Source: Nectonema munidae (taxonomy: Eukaryota; Nematomorpha; Nectonematoida; Nectonematidae). From it: 64,000 bases of DNA. A model generated the notes under the pieces. That model saw only the letters and a program-made list of their open reading frames with translations. It was not told where the DNA came from and made no database searches. Where the stretch lies: the NCBI GenBank assembly GCA_030549495.1, contig JAUIRK010000127.1:62001-126000 (forward strand), written 5' to 3'. The translations under genes were made by a program, and so were the position numbers. Positions 21,411 through 34,215 of this stretch are shown piece by piece; within the stretch, counting starts at the first letter, position 1, and each line of letters begins with the position of its first letter.

Positions 21411-22948
21411 TTTCATGGTATTTTTGGGTAAAATTTTGATTTACATAAAAACTATACAAGTTGAAAGTAAAATACTGTACAAGGAATTTATAATTAAAAA
21501 AAAATTTGTCAAATTTTTTTGGATAGTGTAATGTATCAGCAGTTAAAAATTTTATGTTTTAAAAATAAACATATGTCCTTAAAAATCCTAACTTTAGTCA
21601 ATGCTGACAACTTGTTGAAAAAAAGATCGACTCACAATCCCAAATATACCGAATTTGGTTTTGGATGAGCGAATTTCAAAGAGAAAAAAAATGAAAACGA
21701 AAAATTTAATACATAATCAAGATTGCGAAATTTTCAGGGTGTAGGAGAAGGAAAGAATCCTTCTCATTTTTGAGCCATATGAGATAACAGAAATCGATTT
21801 TTCAAGTTTGACAATTTTTAACTTCTGTAATGTTTTTATATAATAAAAAAAGAGTGTAACAGCCAGAAAATATCAATATAAATTTGGGGTTCATGACGAT
21901 AAAAAGATTCAGCGATTTAAAAGAACTTGGGTTAAATCATTTTAAAATTAAAATGTTTTACGAATTTAGATTAAAATATTTGTAGCTTTTGAAGGATCCA
22001 CTTTAATTTTGGAATCTCTATTATTTTAAAGAGAACATTGTTCTTCAAAAAGTATTTATAATCTTTCCATAAAAAATAGATTCATAGAAGTAAATGAATA
22101 ATTAACTAACTAATTACTAACTTTAAATCTTATAATTTTTTCATCATCTTTTTTTTGGTTAAATTATTTCAATATTTCTTACGTCGTAATTTTAGGCCTA
22201 CTAAATAATTATTTAGTTAACTAACTAACTAAACAAACTGACCATAGCAGAGATTTTGAACAACACAAAAAACATAAACAGAAAGCATGTGTACTATATA
22301 TTACCGAAATTTTTAGTAATTTCTACTTTTCTACGAGGGGTTGACTACTTGAATCCATTTTATCTTGTTTCTAATTTAGTTACAAAGAAATTTTTTTATA
22401 CTAGTTAGTTATTAACTATTAGTTATAGTTGACTGAAACGACGTTTATTAAAAATTATTTTACAGAAATCGCACTTCACCAATATAATCCATGTTTATTC
22501 ACTCCTTTTTTTTAGTAAACTCCAAGAGAAGAATATTCTCACATAACTGGAGGATACGAATAATCATGATCAGATGAGGATCACTTGATCAAGACCTAAA
22601 AGTTACACAAATAAACTATCTACCATCTCTTGTAATACAATTTTGCAAGTGAATGTTAAAATATTAAAAGATATTAGAAGGCGTTGATAGACTTTAAAAT
22701 TATGATAAAATTGCTAAGATAAAAAAAATGATTAAATTGAAGGATTAAAAAGTGGATTCAAGTAGTTTTAAAAAAAATGAAGAGAATTTTTGAGTATTTG
22801 CTATGATATAGAGAGAATATCATAAATTTCTGAGATAAAACGATATATAACAACTTAACGTATTGACTTTTGTACAAATAAAATTGGAAAAAGAAATATC
22901 TGGATAAATAATAATTTGAAAGAGTAAGAGATTATAATAAGGATTTAC
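21411..22948. other. Part of the first intron of the psq gene, no gene seen
   Basis: AT-rich; CTAA-type microsatellite patches at 22080-22240. Confidence 0.5.
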
Positions 22949-23281
22949 CGATGCAGAATTGCCATCAAAGGAATACTGTGAGGAAGGTGTGCCCATGAAA
23001 GTTTTCGGAGAAGATAAGCTTTTCTTTTTGCAGTCTTCACTTGCGTCTAGGAAGTTCTTAGAAGGGGAATCATCAAAACTGCTATAAAAGGAAGAAAATT
23101 TGTCATTTTGTTCTTCCTCTTTGTTAAGCAGACTAGCAGGATTTTGATCTGGTTGTTCCGATATCTTCAATGAAACTTCATCGGAGCCTTCATTTGAGTT
23201 TGGGGAAGTATTGCTGCAATTGCCACTTTCTGGCGCAGCAAGCATTTCTCTTGAATTCGAGAGAAATGAAAGTTCTTCCAT
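22949..23281 (-). CDS. psq/C2H2 gene, coding exon 1 (N-terminus)
   Basis: First coding exon of the multi-exon minus-strand gene. It begins with ATG at 23281 (MEELSFLSNSREML...) and encodes 111 residues. The exon is rich in Ser, Asn, Glu and Asp, with no recognisable domain, as expected for a disordered N-terminal region of a transcription factor. It ends in phase 0 at ...GCATCG followed by a GTAAAT donor, after which the frame reads into AT-rich intron. The next exon (psq) also starts in phase 0. The upstream 5' UTR or leader exons are not identified; an AG lies just before the ATG, so a leader exon could splice here. The exon boundary is read by eye, but the run of 111 codons with non-random composition and the consistent downstream phases support it. 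What is seen is an open frame and splice-like sites; the regulatory role is inferred from the later exons. Confidence 0.7.
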
Positions 23282-25416
23282 CTTTTAATCTTTGGTTTGA
23301 GTTAATACGTTCGTTAATAAAAGCAAATCTAGTTAAAATAAAAGACCAAGTCAAAAGAATGTTATTTAAATACATATAATTATCAACATCCAAATACAAA
23401 GTATATTTTTTGAATATATATACAAATCGATACTCTTGCTGAAATTTTATGAAGTAATTACCAATAAAGAAAATGAATGCCTATTATTCCATATAAAAAA
23501 ACATGCACAAAGCACGAGTCATTTAATTGAAAGATGTATATAAAGAATTTCAAAAAAAATATAGTGGATTGTATGTGATATGTGAAACCTTTTCAATATT
23601 GACAACGGTGTAGAATTTTGATCAAACTTTCATTAATCAAGAAGCCATTCTAACAAATATCTTTATACATTCTCAAATTTTCTATGCCAAAAGAATGAAA
23701 TAAAATATTGCACAGCATATCTGGATAAACCATACGAAGTAATAATATATTTGTTTTTTCTTCATAAAGTAAGTCTCATTAACATAAATTAAAATTTTAC
23801 TTCTCATATTCAAAATTTTATTAAACTTAATTAAAAGTTTAAGCAAAGTATGAAGATTCCTAAGAAGTTATCCGAAAAGAAAGGAATACCACCATCTTAG
23901 ACTACTCATAAAAATGAAGCAGCCTACAGTAAATATTGATATAGTTTGTTAGTGTATAGATTTTGTATGTTTTATATATACACTCGAATACATTTATTGT
24001 ATCTATAGTTTTTTATACAGAAGGATTTGAAAATGCTAAGAATTTACTTGATATGAGATAGAAGAAAGGACACGCGCTTATAAAGACATAGATAGCAGCA
24101 TGTGTGGTGTGTGGTGGTATAGACACAATTCATATTTGCTTTGACTGTAACGCATCAAATTTTATTTATTCAATTTGAAAGATAAAAATCAATGTTTTGT
24201 GGCAAAAATTAACCACCTTATAAAGTAAAATACTCCATAAAAATAAAGATTTATGGCTTTGTAGAGTATACAAAAAATTTCGCTACTCTAAACAAAAGGT
24301 TTGTTTTACAGCATAAATCAAGACAAAACTTCACTAGACACAAAGAATACAAAGGATGTACACATAATTTAGAGTGTTTTAAAATGTGACAAAATTTGAA
24401 TGAATGTTATGTAAAACAACAAGTGAAATCTTAATTACGCGAAAAAAACTTATCAGCCTCACATCACCACCACAAGAGAAATTTGATGAGAGTGATTTTC
24501 TTCCTATATAAGAATTAACGCGACGAATATATCTCAAAATTATTCTCCATACAAAAAATAGTCACGTATAAAACAAACAAACACAAAATACAGATACCAT
24601 TGACTCTACCATGCACGGGCCATAATAAGGGACCCTGCAAACGTTTCAATATGGTGGTTCTCTTTTCTCTAGTTTCAATATATCTACATTGGGAAAACGT
24701 TTTTACTTTTTTTAATGCATAAGAAAGACCTTTTCATTACCATAATTTCAGTCAGATATACGAACTAAGCGACTAATAAATTACATTTTCAAGACAAGAA
24801 ACAGTCTTGATTGCCATAAAATTGAACCAACAGATCTTCAATTTGATGTGAGTTCTATTTCCGGTGTGTATGCTGTTGCAGGCAATTTTATCAAAAATGA
24901 AATTCACTAAAAACAGTTTGAGAAGTGAGCTTACATGTTCAGCTTGTACTTTCTGTCACATCAGTTAAAGTTGATATTAATGAAAAATTCAGAAATAGCA
25001 AATATTAAATTTCATATCAGTATTGTTTCTTTGTTTACATTTTCAACCAATTAATTAAACATTCGATTTTCTATGTTAATATTAACTGGACTTAAACTTT
25101 TTCTTAATGTTTATAGGTAGCATACCAATTTTGGACATCGCTAGGACTCGCAATACACAATTATCATCTAGAATGATGAAACTTTTGTTTACATATCATT
25201 TACATTCTTGCATTCTCCATAGAAAACAAAAGTTCATGAAGAATTTCGAACACTGAGGTATCATATAGGAAAAATTTGGCTCTAGAAAATTTTCTTTCTC
25301 ATTTTACAAAATAATAATTAAAAAAGAACCTAGAATTTTTTAAAAACTTCATTTTTAAAAATATTTTCTAAAAAAGACTTTTCATTAGCTGTAGAATTAA
25401 AGAATTGTTACAACAT
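23282..25416. other. Upstream flank of the psq gene, nothing coding seen
   Basis: AT-rich, with a few less biased patches (24050-24130, 24440-24660). The promoter is not identified. Confidence 0.4.
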
Positions 25417-25521
25417 TCATACATACCATTTTAGTTCTATTTTATCTTTTTTACTTTGAATTGAGAAAGCTAAATTATGAATGAAACAAGATAAAATAAA
25501 ACTGGAAATGGTATGTATGTA
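25417..25521. repeat. 105-bp hairpin element
   Basis: Left arm TTCATACATACCATTTTAGT, right arm (complemented) TACATACATACCATTTCCAG; about 33 bp of near-perfect complement continue into TCTATTTTATCTT. Miniature element of unknown family. Confidence 0.65.
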
Positions 25522-26117
25522 AAGACATATTTTAGTTGTCGGTATCGCATTCATAGGAAGAATATTCTTCTATAAATGCACAAATGATAGGGATAGTCAT
25601 TATCGTGAATCCAAACTAGACCCTCTAAATCGAGACGTAAATAATCAATCTAAATTAAAAGCTCATCGCTGATATATTTAAACTTAAACACTATAATTTG
25701 GTTATAGTGCTATAACTAGGCCTGTTAAGTTAATAAGAGCTGAGCCCGTTCCCTCATCATGGAGCATATTTTTTTCTTCCCCCTGGAACTCCCTTGACAA
25801 ATATAAATATAAAAACTTTCTTATGGTTCAGCACCCTTAGAACCAGCTTTGTATGCACCCCCTCCCTCCTAGTGCTTAAAAACTGGTGACGTGATTACAT
25901 CTATATAACAAAATATACTATAAAGCTAGGTATACATTTAAAAAAATTTTGCTCTTCAATTTAGAAAAGTGTTGAAATCGTGTGATTGTGGACAATAGCT
26001 TCAACATTAGAAAAACTATTGCACTAAGGTAAAAGTCTCAAAATTGCGCCATTTATGTCGAACTTTGGTCAAAAAATATGATCTTCGATTTGAATCAAAG
26101 AAATTTTCACCTTCAAA

Positions 26118-26231
26118 TTAACCCATTTAAGACCAATGTTTCCAAAGGGGACGCAGGCGAATTCTTACTTTAAATGGAAGTAAATAGGAATTACTAAAGT
26201 CATCTGCTTTGTTCGGTCTTAAATGGGTTAA
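26118..26231. repeat. piggyBac-like miniature element, 114 bp
   Basis: TTAA at both ends; inverted termini CCCATTTAAGACC and GGTCTTAAATGGG. The TTAA duplication and CCC/GGG termini are the signature of piggyBac-type elements. No coding sequence. Confidence 0.75.
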
Positions 26232-26507
26232 TTAAACTAGTGACTTTTAATTTTAAATAATTCAAATTCAAATTTCTAGAAATTTAGAAATAGGTAGGTC
26301 AAATAAAATTAAAAAACTTCAAATTAAAAAAATTTAATTTTAAAGTAAAGAAATGTATTTATTTTTATAATAAAAATATATAAATGTAATACTTTTTTTT
26401 CTTTAATCTAACATTTGATATAAAAAAAATTGATTAAAATGATATTTAAAAAATTCGCCCTAAACTTCAACTTTGTGCGCCCCTGATATATGTTATAATT
26501 GTTGATT

Positions 26508-26565
26508 CCAAAGCTTCGAGCTGGAGCTGACGGAGACAAAGAATTTGGATATATGGAGCCGATGA
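26508..26565 (+). repeat. Diverged copy of the CTCCGG-family element end
   Basis: CAAAGCTTCGAGCTGGAGCT and GGATATATGGAGCCGATG align with the complement of 100-166. It directly follows a solo CAGGGGCGCAC terminus (26475-26485, reverse strand), the same terminus as the 47653 element. Confidence 0.45.
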
Positions 26566-26796
26566 TGAAAACATTAAAAATATTGCTGATATGTCTGGTT
26601 TCTGACAATATTTTGATACCTATATGCTATACCAGCAAAATTATTTGAATAAAATAACACCAAATTACTAAAAAATACTTTAACCACTGTCCAATAAAAA
26701 TTCACATCTAATGCAATTATTTTCTGATTAAGCAACGTAAATACAAAACACAATTGTGTCCGAATGCTCAATATAAAAGTAAATTTGGGTTGGCCC

Positions 26797-27112
26797 CAGC
26801 CCTGTAGCCAGCGAGCGCAGGAGGGGGCTAAGCCCCCCCCCCTAACTTAGATTCAGAGCCCCCCCCAACCCAATATATTTCTATATCAATAAAGGGTTCA
26901 AAAAATGGTTTATTTTTAGACTATATATAAAAATTTGGTACTTATTAGTTATCTCCCTCCCACTTTAAAATTTTTTTCAGTAATTTACTAAAAAAAATTT
27001 TTTGAATGGGGGAGAGATAACCCATATGTACCAAAAAAAAATTTGTGAAAATATTTAGCCCCCCAAAATTTTTTCCAGCCCTCCCAATTGAAAAGTCCTA
27101 GCAACGGGCTTG
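26797..27112. mobile_element. 316-bp hAT-like foldback element
   Basis: Termini CAGCCCTGTAGCCAG and (complemented) CAAGCCCGTTGCTAGG. Flanks GTTGGCCC and GTTGACTC agree at 6 of 8 bases, consistent with an old 8-bp hAT duplication. A large internal palindrome is present: TTGGTACTTATTAGTTATCT on one side and GAGATAACCCATATGTACCAA (last 20 bases) on the other, with C-rich blocks near both ends. No coding sequence. Confidence 0.65.
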
Positions 27113-27699
27113 GTTGACTCTATCAAACATGAGCTTATAATAAAACAATTAGATAGTTATAATCTAGTTTTTTAGATATATATTATATAGGTAAGATAAC
27201 TTCAATCATTAAAAAAAAAAGTTGAAGGAGACAAAAAATATTTCTGCAACAAAGACGGAGCCAACAAATTTTTTCTGGTTCTGAAACTCTGGTTGCTACA
27301 GTTTGTCTTTCGGCCTTTTGAGGTGTATTGAAAGTGCCATAAAATAAACATTTTCCCACGAATGAACTTGGGATAGATAACTAATAACAATCTAACCAAT
27401 TAACAAACTAACTAATTCACTACACAAATAACTAGATTACAAAGAAATTAACTAGCAAAAAAGAAATATATTTGTTTTCCAGATACCAACCAACTAAATT
27501 ATACCATTATTTTTTTAATTAATTTTCAAATCTAGTTTCCGGATCAATTAATACAATGATATAAAAATTGATCATGGGAAAAACAAGAGGCATGTATTTT
27601 ATAAATATACAAGCGCTATACTTTTTAAAAAGGCATTAAAAAAATTCAAGAAAAATAAATTACCAAATTTGGAAATTTTGTAGTGTCTATTCAAAGTTT

Positions 27700-28660
27700 T
27701 ATACGCTATCATGAAGTGAAATAGCGAACGAATTATCAAGCTAAGGGAATGAGTGGTATGAATGGATGCGTGTACTATTTGTCATATTTAAGATTGTAGG
27801 CAAGTGTATAACCACTTAAGCTTATTCGCAACTAAAAGCTGACAAGAACAAAGGCCTCTCCTCTGACTTGCAGAGTACCACCACACATTCAGATTGATAC
27901 AGAGAACTTGGCCAGGCAGCCAGTCAGCACTGTGAAAAAGAAGAAAGATAGTGGTGGTGATGTGCTTGAGTTTCATATATTCGCATAAAAAGGAGAAATG
28001 CCGGGAAAAATTTAAACACGTTGTTTCTTAAACTTTTATCGTTATCTGAGATGTGGCAAGACAGAGGAGCTACAAATACACACACCTATATTATTGTGTG
28101 TACTGTTGTTGTATTGTTGTTATTATCGCCAGTGCAGGTCGTGGATGTGTGCAGTGGTTGGTTGCTAAAGAAATCATGCATGGAGGAGGGGTAGAGCGTA
28201 GACAACCGTCAAAATAAGATTATCAAAATCGCGAATAAACGACACAACGCCATATACTCCACGTACACGCTTTGTACATCTTCTCTCATCTATATTTGTG
28301 TGGGAGGCAAATGTGTATTTGTACAAGTTGAAAGAAGGTATAAATTGAAACTCGAGTGAGTGTGCTTAGTTAGTGAGAAAAGGTTGGAAAATAAAAGCCT
28401 TTACTAAAGCAAACACACTCTCCACCAGTCTTGCAAAGAATGGAGACCTTTTCGCGAACGAATTTTATTTTAACATGCAGTAGAATGCTATTGTGTCTAA
28501 GTCGAGGGGACAGTGTAAAAACTTCGACACAACCTAAGTTCGCTAAATTTGCCGATGTGCGATAATGATACAGGTATTGACGACTGCCCTTTTTAAAGTG
28601 AGTATTATTGAGGAAGTGTGAAAAGACCATAAACTATTACCACCCGTTATTTAAAAAAAA
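27700..28660. other. GC-richer island upstream of the psq gene; possible leader or regulatory region
   Basis: The stretch is less AT-rich than its surroundings and contains CACA and GTGTG runs. It shares the string GCCAGTCAGCA (27920-27930) and flanking CCAG motifs with the island at 39900-40700. It has no protein-like ORF. It lies 4.4-5.4 kb upstream of the psq-gene start codon on the minus strand. A role as an untranslated exon or promoter is only inferred. Confidence 0.25.
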
Positions 28661-28813
28661 ATCGACAAAAAGAAGTTAGAATCGTAAAAATTTATTTATA
28701 AAAATGTTAATTTTGTGAAGGCAATTTTTTGCTAAAGTGACACTTCTAATTTTCAAAATTATTAAAATGTAGAAAAGAAAGTATTTTCAATACAACTTTT
28801 TACAAAAAAATCC

Positions 28814-28962
28814 GGCGTGAGTAAAGTTGGTTAGATACTGGGTTTCGATAACTCAAGATCTTGGGTTCGATTCCACATCATGCCTACTTTCTTACGAGTT
28901 CCATACAAGCGGCGCAATTGTGCCTTTTCGATGAAAACACCCCAAGGTACCTTTACCTTTAT
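28814..28962 (+). repeat. tRNA-like SINE, family 1
   Basis: Starts GGCGTGAGTAAAGTTGG and includes GGTTCGATTCC, a consensus Pol III B box, followed by a conserved tail (GGCGCAATTGTGCCTT, CCCCAAGGTACCTTTACC). Five copies and one fragment occur in the window. The A-box region (GTTGGTTAGATACTGGG) is less canonical. Confidence 0.75.
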
Positions 28963-31314
28963 AGCACAACCTTTTCCTCAGGAAGCGTGATATTTAACCA
29001 ATAAAGAGTAACATTTTACTTATTAAATTCTAATCAAAAAATGTAGGGCTTTATTGATATTATGGAAATGTGGGTGTACACAAACTTTTAATTATTATTC
29101 GTTGGTTAATAATATTTAGGGCAGGGAGAATGAAGATATGGGGTAATTGACTCAACCATAAATTAAAGTTTGGTAATGAGTTGCAAAATTTTCGGAAGAA
29201 TCGATCCAGGCTCATCGATTTTCATATGATCCAAAATTCTAGATAGCATAGGTGCAGAAAACGATGCGAAAATGTAAAAAAATTGTGTGGATTTATTGCA
29301 CTTTGTGTGGCATCAACTATAAACTACATTGATGAAACAAATTTCATTATTTCTTCAGTTATAATTAAATAATTTTAGATTAAAGAAATTTAAATTAAAT
29401 AAAAATCTTTCTCTAGGATATAGACTGAAAAGCAATAACTAAGCACACTTATAAGAAGACATAAGACACTCTTCTCTAATACATACACGCACCACATATA
29501 CATTGTATATATCTGAAATCTAAATATTTTGCGATCTTATCAGTTGTGATTAAAAGAGAGAGAAATAAAATCAAAGGCGTATTGAGATTCTAAAGGCATT
29601 CAAAATATAATCAATAAATTTGATTTTAAATTTTATTGAAAAGTTACGAACAAAACCACAAAACCACCTTAAGTAATAATAATTATTATTGTTGCAACGC
29701 GATATGAGCTGTGTGTTAAAAAGTTATTGTAAGGATAAAGGCATTAACGAGATAGAGCTGTGGCAGCATTCAAACACATCCACAATCATGCACCGCTAAA
29801 ATAAGAATCACTACAAACATTTTGGCTTCCAGCACCTAAAATAAATGTGAAACTAAAAAATGGACGGCGTATTTAGAAGACATGTGTTCACTCACATTAA
29901 ACACAAAAAGCTTGTGATAAAAATGCACTTCTATTTTAAAAAGAGGATACATGGTTTGTCAAGGTAACGCGGGGTGTTTTCATCAGGCCTGGGTATAATC
30001 GAAATTTTAGAATTATTCATTCTCATATTCTGGGATAAAAAAATTGTTACAACGTTACTCTTACTATAGAGTAAAAAATATTTGTCATTATTAAGAATGA
30101 TCAAGCAAAATTTAAGAGCTTAGTTGCATTATATGATAATTACTAATCATTAATTAAATTAAGCAAATTAGCCAACAATGAAAGAAATTTATTTAATACT
30201 TGAAAACAAAAAGGATTAAGTGAAACAAAAAGCAAAAATATTATATTAACATTAAATCAAAATATATTAGTTCTTAAAAATAAGATAAATTCAACTCCTT
30301 AATCCTTACTTTCCCGGCCTGATTTTCACCGAGAAAGCTAAAAATTATTCTATAATCACTTTTGTCAATTTATTGTTATATCAATATTGTAAGAGAGCAT
30401 GAAAAATTTTGAATTATTATTTTATTTTGAAAAGTTGCAACCTTTCGACAAAACCTTTATAATCACTGGAATTTATGTTTTCCCTGCGGTAGGTTGTTGC
30501 TCATCAATTTCGGAGAAGAATATATGAAGAGATATACTTCTATTAATCATATGATTTACAATTTAATCTATATTGAGTTGATTGATAAATAGGAAAAAAA
30601 TTGAAATAAACTTTTGTGTTTATTAAATGAAAACGTAAAACGTCTTATTTTTGGTTTGGAATTCATTTTGTGCATTTTAGGGTTAAAAATTTTCTTCGAT
30701 CGACGGTAAATTCTAGGATACTAAAAAAAATTCTTTTTAGTTTATTATCTTCTGAAATTTTTAAAAAATTTAGATTGCTTACAAAAAATTGACAATTAAA
30801 AAGGTTGATCTTTAAATAAAAGTTCGCCTTGTTGATCTAATTACTTGAAATTCTTTAAAACATAGTTTATTAAATAAAACTATAATATCTATGGAACTAA
30901 ATAAAGTACAGGCCCGTATGCGACATTAAAATGGGGCTGGGTCTTTTTTCTGAAAATCTAATAAAGCTGACTTAGTTATATAAGATCACAGTATACGTAT
31001 AAATATGAAGATCAAAAAAGAAGCAAAGGAAAAAAGCAATAAAATTTTACAATGTTTAAGTTTTTTCTTTTCTAAATTAAAGAACTTTCATAAATTTTTA
31101 GGTTGAAAGAATTTTTTTGATATATACCTTGTAAATAATTATCTTTTTTTTGCAAATTTTTAAGTAGGCACTTCGAAAAAATTTATAAAAAATAACGAAT
31201 AAAAAGAAGGCAAATGGTTGGAGGGGAGGGATTTTGAAATAAGATTATTATTATTATTAGGCCAAAAAAGTTGATTTTATTAATTTTTAAATATCCTAGT
31301 TATCATATATTATT
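28963..31314. other. Intergenic, nothing coding seen
   Basis: AT-rich DNA with a SINE tail fragment (29961-29984) and, near 30912, CAGGCCCGTATGCGACATT, a hAT-like terminus without a partner. Confidence 0.4.
29961..29984 (-). repeat. tRNA-like SINE family 1, tail fragment
   Basis: AAGGTAACGCGGGGTGTTTT followed by CATC matches only the tail of the family 1 SINEs. Confidence 0.45.
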
Positions 31315-31451
31315 TTAACCCATTAAGTACCATTGAAATCAGACGATATCTAAAAAACGCAGACGATTTATATTCAAAGTCATTGAAAAAAGCAGACGAA
31401 GATGAAATTACTTATGTTCCCAAATGGGAGCATTGGGACTTAATGGGTTAA
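31315..31451. repeat. piggyBac-like miniature element, 137 bp
   Basis: TTAA-CCCATTAAGTACCATTG ... GGGACTTAATGGG-TTAA. It is the longest and clearest copy of the family. The interior carries AGACGA-type repeats (CAGACGAT, CAGACGAA) and no ORF. Confidence 0.8.
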
Positions 31452-33844
31452 AATGTCAATTAATTATATTTTTGAATATTATTTATGGATCGCTTAAATT
31501 GGCTCTGATCATTATTTTTTCCTCTATGAAATTAATATAATTTTAAAAAATAGACGACATTTACAAAGTTTACATGCGAGTTTTATTATAAGAGATATAT
31601 TTGTTTCTTTGACTAACTTTATTTAAAAATGACATAAAAATATAGTACAGAAAAATAATATAATAAAAGGGTATAGAATTTTAATAACTAACTAACTAAA
31701 TAATCCAACTTTATATTGCACTTTGTCTAAGACGAATAAGACCGAAATAAACATATTAAATTTTCCATTTTACATTTTTTGAATTTAAATCTGATGGCTT
31801 ACACTATTCAAAAATTCTTCAAAATGCAAAATATGAATGAACTCTCTAAGTACCAGCGTCAAACTTTCAGTTTGCCAAAATTATAGTCATCAAAGCGATG
31901 AAATAAATGCCACACACACTACATAGAAAATCGAAATCCAAAAATTACTATCAAGTTATCAAAAACGTAATGGCAAGGTAAAATAGCGCGTTGTCATCAT
32001 AATGGCCAGCGTTATAATATCACCATGTTTATTATAATGAAGATGAAAAAATGTATAAAAAAGATCTTAAAAATATCAATATCCTTTTAAACAGAAATCG
32101 GACAAGATATATAATATATGCGAAAGTATTGGCAAATAATAAAGAGAGCAAAAAGCACAATTAGTTATGTGGCGTGATCATTTTAAGCAAAAATGAAAAT
32201 AAATGCCGTTGATGGAAAAATGGCATTTTCTTGCAAACTTTGTGCAGAGAGAGTATTTAAGAGACAATGAAGATTAGAAAGGAAAAAGGCACAGCAACTC
32301 TGTGCTTGCGCTAATGATGGCGATGCTGTTAATGCATTCGTTTGTGCAGTAGAAAGGATTTAAATTTTGGCTTTTAAATTATTTATTTTTGTTGTAGTAT
32401 AAATAAATGAATTAAAAAAGTCTAACTCCTGCACAAAAATACAATATTTATAATAAGGAAGCTTTTGCAATGATGAATAATGATGAAAAAAAGCAAGGAA
32501 AATGAGAAATTTTGTTGAAAAGCATCTTTTTGAATAATGGAAAAAATTTAAGGACAAAATTTTAGCAAAAATTTTTGAATATTAATGGCGGTGAAATTTT
32601 ACACTCATCATCATTATCTCCTTGCGTGATGCGTGTGAGCATACAATTTCTTTCCATGAATAAAAAGTTCACTAAGCATGTAAAGAGCGTATTCAAAAAC
32701 TGGAGAAGTATTTTATAATAAATTACAGTGCTGTCTAAAAATCAAGTAAAAAGGACATCTTACCACAAAAATATTGTCAAATGGAATTTGAATTTGAATA
32801 ATAATAATAGATAATATTCATCTTACAAAAGATCGACAAAATAAAATACAAAAATTTAGGCAAGCAACATAGCCTTCAGAAAATTGTATATACAAGAGTT
32901 TAATTATTGAAACACAATTATGTAAAATTTTTCGAATTTGGCAAAATATTTGAAATGTGCATATTTTTTGTAATTTATAGCTTTTCATGTTTTATTTATA
33001 GGTATATTATGTATGTCAAATACAATTGTTTACATTCAAAAAAGAAGAATGAAAAAGTATTTTTAATAATTCCTAAAATTATACAAAATTTCCATGTTAC
33101 AGCACATTTATTATTTACAAGATGTGAAATATTGGGCCTTAACCCTTACATGACCACAATTTTTTACTACGTCGAAGAGGCGTATTGGTTCTCAAGAGGC
33201 TATTATAAAATTTTTGGTTTATTTATAATTTTTAAAAACACTTAAATAAAGTTTATTTCTTCATTAATAGAATGATGAGTCAGTTATGAGTGAATAGAAA
33301 AGCAAGATTTTTGAAGAAAAAAAATTATTTAACGCCATCTATAAACAACCTCAAATTCAATTACGCTATCTATAAATAACTTTAAATTTATTTTCTTATC
33401 TTTTTTAACAAAAAATCAATGAGACAAAATACAAATTGAAAATCACTAGAGAATTTAAAATTTTTGAATAGCATATACAAAACAATTCAAAAGTGTTCTA
33501 ATAGAAATACAATGGAAACTGGGTTTGTGAAGTCAATATTAATTGATTCGATAAAAGCGTTCGTTACCCAAAATATTAGTCAACTGAGAAGGTTTTTCTT
33601 ATTTTAGAGTAAATTACCAGCAGTAAATATAAAATGTGTGAATTAACTTGCTATATTTAAAATATATATTTATTATACTATAGAAAATGAATAAACAACG
33701 ATGATAACAAATAATACAAAATGCCTAATTTTCAAGTAGGTGATCCGAGGAACAAGTTGAGTGAAAATTTATTAACAAAAACTGTCCATAAACCAATTTG
33801 TTCGTAGGTCAGGGTGTTCGTAAACCCCAGTTGGGCTGTAAAAG
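31452..33844. other. Intergenic, nothing coding seen
   Basis: AT-rich. TTAACCCTTACATGACC at about 33139 may be a solo piggyBac-type end; the direct duplication at 33322-33395 is listed separately. Confidence 0.4.
33322..33395 (+). repeat. Direct duplication, about 30-bp unit
   Basis: ACGCCATCTATAAACAACCT and ACGCTATCTATAAATAACTT are two adjacent copies. Confidence 0.5.
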
Positions 33845-34215
33845 GCTTATATGCAATTTTTAATTGCTCTTTTTGCAATTCTATGTGAATTCAATTTTTT
33901 GATTTTGTTATGTTTATATTGTTTTGATATGTGTCATTTTTATTTTAAACTCTTTGATATTTTATTTTCATATTAAATTTTTCACAACGAATTAGCATTA
34001 TTAGAATTTTTATTAATTCTTCAATCATTTTTTTTATTTACTTTTTAATTAAAAATTTTGAACTTTAATTTAAAAATATCTTTTTATTTGACTAAATATT
34101 ATTCAAAAACACATCTGATTATTTAGTTAGAATTGCAAAAAGACAAAAATAGAAATGCAAAAAGACAAAATAGAATTGCAATAGGACAAAATAGAACTAA
34201 AAATGGTATATATGC
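33845..34215. repeat. 371-bp inverted-repeat element with internal tandem repeat
   Basis: Left GCTTATATGCAATTTTTAAT and right, complemented, GCATATATACCATTTTTAGT. Inside the right arm, a 20-22 bp unit of the type AAAAAGACAAAATAGAATTG is repeated about three times (34131-34197), and its complement occurs once in the left arm (33877-33893). Confidence 0.5.

Noticed and set aside
32907-33245. 112-codon plus-strand open frame
   Set aside because: Phe/Ile/Tyr/Lys-rich composition as expected from random AT-rich DNA; overlaps a possible transposon end.
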